DNA of 64,000 nucleotides from Devosia sp. 1566 (GTDB lineage: Bacteria > Pseudomonadota > Alphaproteobacteria > Rhizobiales > Devosiaceae). The DNA is taken from contig NZ_CP034767.1 of NCBI RefSeq assembly GCF_004005995.1, positions 3,636,501-3,700,500 of the forward strand, in the 5' to 3' direction. Shown one piece after another: positions 44,761 through 52,202 of this stretch. The stretch's first letter is position 1. Each line of letters starts with the position of its first letter. The notes beneath the pieces are model-generated. The model did no database searches. It saw only the letters and a program-made list of their open reading frames with translations, and had not been told where the DNA came from. Both the position numbers and the translations under genes were made by a program.

Positions 44761-44823
44761 GACCTTGGCTCCCTGCTTGGGCGTGCTCACCCAATGGAGC
44801 CAAGCTCCACTTTGTTCCCGCGA

Positions 44824-44845
44824 TTGACCTGTTCATAGTCCGTTC
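44824..44845 (+). promoter_or_regulatory. LexA box with -35 between xthA unit and yhaO-yhaN
   Basis: TTGACC (44824-44829) is followed by the exact LexA direct repeat GTTC-ATAGTCC-GTTC (44831-44845), which falls in the spacer of a plus-strand promoter. The -10 (TCTTTG near 44847) is weak. The yhaO start is 170 bases downstream. The xthA unit starts 71 bases away in the other direction. Confidence 0.6.
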
Positions 44846-45014
44846 ATCTTTGTGGCGGAACCGCGGCAGGAAGGTTTGCAACGCTATCGTGCTGCCGCAT
44901 TTTCCTTGTTCTAAACTCGGCCATCCCAAGCGCTTGCGATATACCCCGCCCCTCTGGCATGACATTGTTAAGTATAGTGCCCACGCGCCGCGCCCCTCCG
45001 ACGAGCTCCCTTTC

Positions 45015-46283
45015 ATGCCCTTCCGCTTCGTCCACACCGCCGATATTCACCTCGATTCCCCCCTCCGCTCCCTGGCATTACGCAATGCCGATCTGGGGCA
45101 ACTGGTCGGCGACGCGACCCGCCAAGCGCTTGTTTCCATTGTCGATCTTTGCCTTGCCGAAGCGGTCGACGCCCTCGTGATCGCGGGCGATCTTTATGAC
45201 GGCGATCAGACCTCGATGAAGACCGCCCGCTTCATCGCCACCCAACTTGGCCGCCTGCACGAAGCCGGCATCGCCGTCTTCATCGTCCGCGGCAATCACG
45301 ACGCACTGTCCAAGATCACCCAGGAACTGATCCTGCCCGACAGCGTCAAAATCTTCGGCAGCCGCGCCGAAACAATCACCCTGCGCCGCGGCGCCCTCGA
45401 TATCTCATTGCATGGATTGAGCTTTTCGCGTCCGCACGCCCCCGAAAGCCTGCTGCCGAAGTTCCGCGCCCCCTCCCCCGACACCGCCCATATCGGCATC
45501 ATGCATACCAGCCTTGCCGGCGCGCCGGGCCACGACAATTACGCCCCTTGCAGCCTCGCCGACCTGCAGGAATGGGGCTTTGATTACTGGGCCTTAGGCC
45601 ATGTCCACGCCCGCGCCCATCACCCCGGCGACCGCCATGTCATCATGCCCGGAATGCCCCAGGGCCGCGACATCAACGAGGCCGGCCCTAAAACCGTATC
45701 GCTGGTGACCATCGCCGATGATCGCTCGGTAACCGTCGAGGAAAGGCTGACCAGCATTGCCCAGTTCGAGCGGCTCGCGGTTGATCTTTCGGGCCAGCAA
45801 TCCTGGCGCGAAGTCATCGACGCGCTTGAAAGCAGCGTCGCCGCCTTACGCGCCGCCACCGCAGCGCCCCATCTGGTGCTGCGCCTCAAGCTAGCGGGTG
45901 AAACGCCCCTGAGCTGGCGCATGCGCCGCGATCGCGACTTGCTCCTCACCGAAATTGAGCAGCGCCTGGAGGGAATTGGTCAAACCTGGATCGAAAAGAT
46001 TGAGCTGGCCACCACCTCCCCAAACACAGCCGAAATCCGTCCTTCGGCCGATCCGGTGCTCGAACTGGGTGACCTCATGCGCACCCAAAGCATCGGCCAG
46101 CACAGCGTGCGCGAAACCCTCCGGCAACTGGTCAAGGATGTGCGCGACAGCTTGCCGCCCGAAGCGCGGCGCTTTGCCGGCGACGACGAAGCAGGTTTCG
46201 AAGCCTTTATCGATCAGGTGCTGAGCGAAGGCAGCGAGGACGTGGTCGCCCGTTTGCGTCAAAGCGAAGCCGGGGCCGATTAA
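45015..46283 (+). CDS. DNA repair exonuclease, SbcD/YhaO-like
   Basis: The 422-residue calcineurin-like nuclease starts FRFVHTADIHLDSPL (metal ligands D10, H12). DLYDGDQTS, RGNHDALS, and GHVHARAHH complete the five metal motifs. The C-terminal part has the YhaO layout with coiled-coil-prone helices. It pairs with the ATPase YhaN, as SbcD pairs with SbcC, to process DNA ends. The ATG at 45015 begins the conserved part. The stop shares TAATG with yhaN. Confidence 0.9.
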   Translation: MPFRFVHTADIHLDSPLRSLALRNADLGQLVGDATRQALVSIVDLCLAEAVDALVIAGDLYDGDQTSMKTARFIATQLGRLHEAGIAVFIVRGNHDALSKITQELILPDSVKIFGSRAETITLRRGALDISLHGLSFSRPHAPESLLPKFRAPSPDTAHIGIMHTSLAGAPGHDNYAPCSLADLQEWGFDYWALGHVHARAHHPGDRHVIMPGMPQGRDINEAGPKTVSLVTIADDRSVTVEERLTSIAQFERLAVDLSGQQSWREVIDALESSVAALRAATAAPHLVLRLKLAGETPLSWRMRRDRDLLLTEIEQRLEGIGQTWIEKIELATTSPNTAEIRPSADPVLELGDLMRTQSIGQHSVRETLRQLVKDVRDSLPPEARRFAGDDEAGFEAFIDQVLSEGSEDVVARLRQSEAGAD

Positions 46284-49200
46284 TGCGCCTGCGCCGCCTC
46301 GACCTGCTTCGCTATGGCAAGTTCACGGATTTTTCGCTCGATTTCGGCGCCCATGAGCCCGGAACCCCCGACCTGCACATTATCTATGGGCTTAATGAAG
46401 CGGGGAAATCCACCTCGCTTTCGGCCTATCTCGACCTGCTGTTCGGCATCGAAGAGCGCAGCCGCTACAATTTTCTCCACCCCTATCCGTCCATGGAAAT
46501 TGGCGGGGTTTTGGAGTTCAACGACGAAAACCATGCGCTGCGTCGCGTCAAGGGCCGCACCAATTCGCTGCGCGATGGACGCGGCCAGCCCGCCAATGAG
46601 GCGCTGCTGAGCACGCCACTGGCAGGCCTTACCCGCGACGCCTATCGCATGATGTTCTCGCTCGATGATCAAACCCTTGAAGATGGCGGCAATGCCATTC
46701 TGGAAAGCCGGGGCGATCTAGGAGAGCTGCTATTTTCGGCGAGCACGGGCCTTGCCGATATCGGCCGCATTCTTGAAGGCCTCAAGGCGGAAGCGGACGG
46801 GATTTACCGCAAAAGCGCCAGCTCCACCCAGATTGCCGTCCACAAGCGCCAAATTGCCGAGCTGAAAACGAAGCGGGACCAGATTGATGTGCAGGCTTCC
46901 GCCCACAATGCCCTCGTCGCCGATCTGGACCGGGCGACCAGGGCATACGAGGAGATCAGCAGAGAACTTGGGCGCGCCCGGGCTGAGCATGAAGCTCTAA
47001 GCCGCATCGCACGCGCATTCCCCCTCGCCCAGGATCACGCTCGCCTGACCGAGACGCTCGCCAAGTTGGAGGATCTTCCCCGCCCGCCCGCCCATTGGGG
47101 CCAGGAACTGCCAGGCCTGATGCACGATGAAACCCGGCTTCAAACGCGCAATGCCGAACTGGAAGGCCGCGCCAAGCGCCTTCGTGCCGAGATCGAGGCC
47201 ATTGCAGTGGACGGGGCCGTGCTGGCTCTCGCCGAGCCCATCGAGGCACTTGCCGATGCCGCGGCCCGCTTTCGCACCGCCGAAGACGACTTGCCTAAGC
47301 GGCGCCAGACCTTGCTGGAGCAACAGGCCCGCATCTCCGCCATTACCCGCTCACTTGGGCGGGCGGACCAAGCCGACGCCCGCGCCCTCCTCATCCCGGC
47401 GCCGGTTGCCGGAACCCTGCGCGACCTGATCGAGCAGCGCTCCGGTATCGACGCGCTGCTCGCGACGGCCGAGCAGGAAGTCACCGCAGCTCAACTTGCC
47501 TTCGAGGCGGCCGAGCAGGAGCAACAAGCCTTGCTTGCCAAGCGGCCAAGCTTAGATCCATCGACTCTAGCCAATCTGCAAGCCGGCATCGCCGCCGCGC
47601 GCCAAAGCGACCTTAGCGCCCGTGAGCGGATCCATGCCAGAGAGCTCCCGCGGCTGCAACGGGAGTTCGATGGCGCGATGGCTGCCTTGCTGCCCTGGTC
47701 CGGCACTGCTGATGATCTGGCTGGCCTCACATTGCCAACAGTCGCGCAAATCAGCCAATGGCGGAGCGGCATCAGCGAAGCGGAGGCACGCGCAACAAGG
47801 CACCGGGAGAACCAGCGGGAACTGCTGGCGCGCCAAACTGAACAGCTTAATCGCATCAAGCATTTGCGGGCTGCCGGAGCGATCGACGATACCGAGGCTG
47901 CAAACCTGCGGGCCGAACGCGATGCCGCCTGGGGCCGCCATCTGGAGCAACTCGACCGCGACAGCGCTCTGCAATTTGCGGCTACCATGACGGCCGCCGA
48001 CCAAATGACTGACGCCCGCATCGCCAACGCGCAGGCTACGGTGGAGATGCGCAGCCTTTCGGCTGAACTCACTTCCACCGAGGCGCGCCTGGCCCAGGAA
48101 GAAGCACAGCTGGAGGAAGCGGCAGCAGAACTCGAAACGCTGCGCTCGGCCCCCCGCGCCAGCCTGCCCGCTGACCTGGATCAACTCGCCGACACCGCCA
48201 CACGCCAATTGCTGGACGACATCGACAATTGGCGCACGGGGGTCGAGCGCGCTCGCGCTGCGCTGGCGACGCTGGACGGCGCAACCGCCGCGCTCAGCGA
48301 CACGCGCGCTGAACTTACCCGTGAACGGGACGAGCTTGCCCAAGCGCTGACCGCCACTGGCGCCGACACAAGCGCGTTGAGTGTGCCCGCGCTGCTGCAA
48401 AGCGCCGAGAACGCTTTGAACGCCGTCGCCTCCGCTCAGGCGGCAAGCGAAAGCGCGGACAAACTGCTGCGTGAGCGTGAGCGCGAACTGCTGGCGCGCC
48501 GCCGCGTTCGAGACGCAGCTTTGGGCAAGCAAACAGACTGGCAGAACCGCTGGGACCGAACGGTGGAAGAAACCTGGTTTGCCGACCAGGCCCCCAGTAC
48601 CGGCGCAGTGCGGGCAATTCTGGACGCCTTGGCGGAGCTTGGTGCAGAACTGCGCCACCGAGAGGAAACCGAGCATCGTATCGCTGCCATGGAGCGCGAT
48701 CAGGCTGCCTTTCGCGAGCGAGTGGCGGAACTGCACAACGAGCTGAAGGAGACGTTCGAGCCTGCACAAGCCCCGCAACTGGCTGGAGCCCTTGCCCAAA
48801 GGAGCCGCCAAGCCCGCCAGAGCCTGCAACGCCGCATGGAAAAGGCTGGCGAACTCGAAGCGCTGCAGGCCGAGTTGGGGTCCCTGGCGCAAGAGCTGCG
48901 GGTCTGCGAGGCCAAGAAAGGCGAACTGCTCGAGTTCTTTGCCGCCGAGGACCTGGCCGGGGTAGCGGCAGCCCTGGCGCAGTGCGCCGAGCGCGACCGG
49001 CTCGAACATGAGCAAGCCAAGCTTGCAGCCCGCATTGTCGGCGAGATGAACGTGTCGAGCCTTGAAACGGCATTGAACAGGCTTGCCGATATTGACCGTA
49101 CGGCGCTGGACGAAACGGCGGCGGTGCTTGCCGCCAGGCTTGAGGATTTGGACGAGCGGCGGCGGATGCTGTTCGCTGAAAGATCAATGGCGCAGGAACG

Positions 49201-49765
49201 ACTCGCCGCAGTTGGCGGCGATGACGCGGTTGCCCGGATCGAAGCGGAACGGCGCACCTTGTTGCTCCAGATCGAGGAGCTCGCCTTGCGCTTTGTGCGC
49301 CTCCGCGCGGGAGGGCTTGTGGCCGAGCACGCCTTGCATGCCTACCGCGAACAGCACCGCTCTTCCATGATGCAACGCGCGTCCCAGGCATTCCAGCTGA
49401 TTACCCGCAACGAATATACGGGCCTCACCACCCGCGCTGAAAAGGACGGGGAAGCGCTCATTGGGCTCGCGCGCGGCGGCGGCTCCAAGCTCGCCACCGA
49501 TATGTCCAAAGGCACCCGGTTCCAGCTCTACTTGGCCTTGCGCCTTGCAGGATATGCCGAGTTCGCTGCCGTGCGCCCTTCTGTGCCGTTCATCGCCGAC
49601 GACATCATGGAAACCTTTGACGAGCCGCGCTCGGAAGAAGTGTTTCGGCTCTTTGCCCAAATGGCCATTGTGGGGCAAGTGATCTATCTGACCCACCACC
49701 GCCACCTCTGCGACATTGCCCAGCAAGTGGTTCCGGGTGTGCGCATCCACCAGATCGCTTCCTGA
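46283..49765 (+). CDS. SbcC-like AAA ATPase, YhaN family
   Basis: This 1160-residue SMC/Rad50-type protein has Walker A GLNEAGKS (36-43) and long coiled coils (about 170-300, 550-800, 850-1000). Walker B and signature are near the C-terminus (YLALRLAGYAEF and PFIADDIMETFDE near 1100). No zinc hook CxxC is seen at the apex, in line with YhaN rather than SbcC. It probably forms a nuclease complex with the upstream YhaO-like protein. The ATG overlaps that gene's stop. Confidence 0.9.
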   Translation: MRLRRLDLLRYGKFTDFSLDFGAHEPGTPDLHIIYGLNEAGKSTSLSAYLDLLFGIEERSRYNFLHPYPSMEIGGVLEFNDENHALRRVKGRTNSLRDGRGQPANEALLSTPLAGLTRDAYRMMFSLDDQTLEDGGNAILESRGDLGELLFSASTGLADIGRILEGLKAEADGIYRKSASSTQIAVHKRQIAELKTKRDQIDVQASAHNALVADLDRATRAYEEISRELGRARAEHEALSRIARAFPLAQDHARLTETLAKLEDLPRPPAHWGQELPGLMHDETRLQTRNAELEGRAKRLRAEIEAIAVDGAVLALAEPIEALADAAARFRTAEDDLPKRRQTLLEQQARISAITRSLGRADQADARALLIPAPVAGTLRDLIEQRSGIDALLATAEQEVTAAQLAFEAAEQEQQALLAKRPSLDPSTLANLQAGIAAARQSDLSARERIHARELPRLQREFDGAMAALLPWSGTADDLAGLTLPTVAQISQWRSGISEAEARATRHRENQRELLARQTEQLNRIKHLRAAGAIDDTEAANLRAERDAAWGRHLEQLDRDSALQFAATMTAADQMTDARIANAQATVEMRSLSAELTSTEARLAQEEAQLEEAAAELETLRSAPRASLPADLDQLADTATRQLLDDIDNWRTGVERARAALATLDGATAALSDTRAELTRERDELAQALTATGADTSALSVPALLQSAENALNAVASAQAASESADKLLRERERELLARRRVRDAALGKQTDWQNRWDRTVEETWFADQAPSTGAVRAILDALAELGAELRHREETEHRIAAMERDQAAFRERVAELHNELKETFEPAQAPQLAGALAQRSRQARQSLQRRMEKAGELEALQAELGSLAQELRVCEAKKGELLEFFAAEDLAGVAAALAQCAERDRLEHEQAKLAARIVGEMNVSSLETALNRLADIDRTALDETAAVLAARLEDLDERRRMLFAERSMAQERLAAVGGDDAVARIEAERRTLLLQIEELALRFVRLRAGGLVAEHALHAYREQHRSSMMQRASQAFQLITRNEYTGLTTRAEKDGEALIGLARGGGSKLATDMSKGTRFQLYLALRLAGYAEFAAVRPSVPFIADDIMETFDEPRSEEVFRLFAQMAIVGQVIYLTHHRHLCDIAQQVVPGVRIHQIAS

Positions 49766-49814
49766 GGCCTCAACTGGGCGCTCGGTGCATTCCGAGTGCC
49801 CCGCCGCCCTTTTA

Positions 49815-49829
49815 TGTAAGAAACTTACA
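49815..49829. promoter_or_regulatory. Perfect palindrome TGTAAG-AAA-CTTACA
   Basis: Six-base arms with a three-base spacer lie 169 bases before the orphan gene at 49998 and 50 bases after the yhaN stop. The shape fits an operator for a dimeric regulator (TetR, MarR or GntR type). No regulator gene is adjacent. Confidence 0.45.
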
Positions 49830-49899
49830 ACTATCCTCAGCTCTTTGGGCAAATTCGTCATTGCCACCGAATGAATAGGTGGCCCTTCGCGGCGGTTGC

Positions 49900-49927
49900 T
49901 TGACGACGAAAGTAGGTTTGTTACAGA
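49900..49927 (+). promoter_or_regulatory. Candidate promoter of the 49998 gene
   Basis: TTGACG (49900-49905), a 16-base spacer and TACAGA (49922-49927). The -35 is good, the -10 moderate. Confidence 0.4.
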
Positions 49928-49997
49928 TTGCTGCATCCCGGCCGTTTCGGCCAAGCGCACCAGCGCTCTAACCTGCCATTCCTGTCGAGGTCCGCCG

Positions 49998-51173
49998 ATG
50001 AGCTACAAAGCCATCTATACCTATGCCTGGGACCTCCAGGAGGCTGGTGTTCCCGCGGCCGTTGACGAATTCCGGCGGCTGGGGCTCGACACCGTAACAG
50101 TGGCCGGTAGTTATCATGCCGGCAAGTTCCTGCGGCCGCGTGGCACCAGGGGCAAGGTGTATTTTCCCGAGGATGGCACAGTTTATTTCCATGCCGATCC
50201 GGCACGCTATGGCACAATTCAGCCGCTGGCAAACTCCCTGCTCGCCGAGGGCGATGTTCTTGGTGAACTGACGCGCTCGGATATGGCTACCAATGTGTGG
50301 CTGGTGCTGTTGCACAATACGCGGCTGGGGATGGCCCACCCGGAAAGTGTCGTGCGCAACGCCTTTGGCGATCCCTATTTCTACAATCTCTGCCCATCAG
50401 CTCCGGACGCACGCGCCTATGCTGTTGCTCTCGCGAGCGACGTAACCGAGCGCTATCCGGTATCGGGCATTTCCCTCGAAGCACCCGGCTGGACGCCTTA
50501 TGCCCATGGCTTTCACCACGAATTTGCCCTCCTGAAGTCCAATGCCTGGCTCGAAAACCTGCTCGGGCTTTGCTTTTGCGAGCATTGCCTCGCCAGTGCG
50601 GAACGAGCCGGCATCGATGCGCGCCGGCTCAAGGCTCAAATTGCCAGCGACATCGAGGCTTATCTGGAAAGCGGCATCGATTATCCCGCCGACATGGCGG
50701 AAGCCTTCTGGCGAGCCGACCTGGCGGGAGACTTTGAGCTCCAGAGCTTTCTGGATTTCCGTTGCGGCGTCGTAACGTCCTTGGTCGGTGAAATTCGGGA
50801 CGCCGTCAGAGCCGATGCAACGGTTTCGGTGATCCCCTCCGTTGCCCGGCCGACCGCCGGCGCCTGGTACGAGGGCAGCGATTTGCCCGCGCTGGCGCAA
50901 ACGGCTGGAATCATCGAGGCGTGCTTTTATGAAGCATCGGCCGAGCGGGTTTCCGCCGACCTTTTCGATCTCCAGCGACGCCTCAGGGGCGCGGGCAAGC
51001 TGCGCGGCATCCTGCGCCCCTCTTATCCCGACCTTGCGAGCAAAACCGAATTCCTCGGCGCTGTGCAGGCGCTCCGCAACGGCGGCGTTGAAGAAGTCGC
51101 CTTCTACAACTGGGGCTTCCTGCCCCAAGACAATTTGGCGTGGATTGGTGACGCGATGCGCGAACTTGGCTGA
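49998..51173 (+). CDS. Uncharacterised glycoside-hydrolase-like (TIM-barrel type) protein
   Basis: The 391-residue cytosolic protein has no signal peptide. It contains ISLEAPGW (158-165) and a LCFCEHC motif (191-197). A Cys cluster of the form CFCxxC after a strand with a Glu is seen in hypothetical glycosyl hydrolase families with a TIM barrel, so E161 may be a catalytic or binding residue. The ending FYNWGFLPQDNLAWIGDAM resembles a barrel's last strand and helix. The exact family and substrate are unknown. A palindrome lies upstream. Cytosolic location suggests a small oligosaccharide or nucleoside substrate, which is only inference. Confidence 0.7.
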   Translation: MSYKAIYTYAWDLQEAGVPAAVDEFRRLGLDTVTVAGSYHAGKFLRPRGTRGKVYFPEDGTVYFHADPARYGTIQPLANSLLAEGDVLGELTRSDMATNVWLVLLHNTRLGMAHPESVVRNAFGDPYFYNLCPSAPDARAYAVALASDVTERYPVSGISLEAPGWTPYAHGFHHEFALLKSNAWLENLLGLCFCEHCLASAERAGIDARRLKAQIASDIEAYLESGIDYPADMAEAFWRADLAGDFELQSFLDFRCGVVTSLVGEIRDAVRADATVSVIPSVARPTAGAWYEGSDLPALAQTAGIIEACFYEASAERVSADLFDLQRRLRGAGKLRGILRPSYPDLASKTEFLGAVQALRNGGVEEVAFYNWGFLPQDNLAWIGDAMRELG

Positions 51174-51300
51174 GCGGACCGGAACCGACCTGCGGCAAAC
51201 TCCCTTTGGCCGGTTCCGACGCGTGAGGCATCGGTCAGGAACCACACGCCCCCTGGTGCGCGAGTTTAGCCCGGCTGTGTGCACCACAAGGGCCCGGTTC

Positions 51301-52068
51301 TCACAGCTCCCCTTCGGCTGAGCCGCCGAGTTGGGCAATGCGCCGGGCCATGCGGGCGCTGGGAGCGACCAGCTTTACCGAGCCGCTGGGCGAGCCGAAC
51401 AGCGCCTGCCGCTCTTCTTCGGTGGACATGAAGAACGGGTATCGCTCCAACAGCGGCGGATAAATCACCGGCACATCGGCCACCATCAGCACCATCGGGA
51501 AGCGCAGCCCGTGATAATACCGAGCCTCGCCCCACTGCGTGGAGTTGAACACCCTTCGGTAAAAGGCGGAGTGTTCGGGCCTCACCGAGGACAGGCAATA
51601 GCGAGCGCCATAATGGCGCGCGGCCATCACCCCGATCCTCAGGGCCAGAAAGGGCAAGGCCGGATAAGCTAGAGTCGCTTCGTGATCGGCGGTGAACCGG
51701 CCGGGATCCACCATGTGCACCCCGTCCGCAATCAACGGATCGAGGAGGTCAGGAAATACCGATTGTGATGGCGAAACCGGGGTGTCTCGGCTCAGATGAT
51801 GGACGCGGATGGAACTCACCAGCCGCCCGTCGATAAGCACCCCGAAACAGGAAACATTGGGCAGTTCGTCGAACTCGTCGCGCACCACCTGCTGGCTGTT
51901 GAACGGGATGAATTCCTCCCGCCGATAGGCCTCGTAACGAAGCCGATACACTGGATCAAGCTGATCCTCTACGCTCACCCGCCGGTACTCGACCCTGTCC
52001 AAGAGATCGACAAGCGCTTCCGCAAAACGGGAAGTGCCCCCAGCAACGGGTGTGACTACCGCACTCAT
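51301..52068 (-). CDS. FeeM-type N-acyltransferase (acyl-homoserine-lactone-synthase-like fold)
   Basis: The 255-residue protein fits the N-acyl amino acid synthase FeeM / exosortase-associated acyltransferase group, related in fold to LuxI synthases and GNATs. Marks are VYRLRYEAYRREEFIPF (40-56), the D-rich VVRDEFDELPNVSCFGV, SSIRVH, HMVDPGRFTADH and EHSAFYRRVFN. These enzymes take an acyl chain from acyl-ACP and put it on an amino group. The product is unknown. ATG at 52068 follows AAGGGG by 7 bases. An inverted repeat overlaps its likely -10. Confidence 0.78.
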   Translation of the reverse strand: MSAVVTPVAGGTSRFAEALVDLLDRVEYRRVSVEDQLDPVYRLRYEAYRREEFIPFNSQQVVRDEFDELPNVSCFGVLIDGRLVSSIRVHHLSRDTPVSPSQSVFPDLLDPLIADGVHMVDPGRFTADHEATLAYPALPFLALRIGVMAARHYGARYCLSSVRPEHSAFYRRVFNSTQWGEARYYHGLRFPMVLMVADVPVIYPPLLERYPFFMSTEEERQALFGSPSGSVKLVAPSARMARRIAQLGGSAEGEL

Positions 52069-52090
52069 CACATCACCCCTTACACCCGAC

Positions 52091-52107
52091 ACAAGTTAAT
52101 CACTTGT
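52091..52107. promoter_or_regulatory. Inverted repeat ACAAGT-N5-ACTTGT upstream of the FeeM-like gene
   Basis: The 17-base element lies 23-39 bases before the acyltransferase start. On the minus strand it overlaps the -10 of a candidate promoter: TTCAAC, 16 bases, TAACTT. It could be the operator of this gene. A CtrA-like reading (TTAA-N7-TTAG, 52096-52110) also overlaps it but is inexact. Confidence 0.45.
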
Positions 52108-52202
52108 TAGTCATGTTGAAAACAGGGGAACTGCGGGGTTTGGCGGCGTTTCTGGCGAGGGAAATTTTCTGCCGCCGGCAAAAACGCCGGAGGGGCGGGC
52201 GT

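Noticed and set aside
47567..49015. 482-codon minus-strand frame opposite yhaN
   Set aside because: It is antisense to a well-supported ATPase gene and has no domain.
52096..52110. CtrA-type site TTAA-N7-TTAG before the acyltransferase gene
   Set aside because: The second half is inexact, and the region is better described by the perfect inverted repeat.
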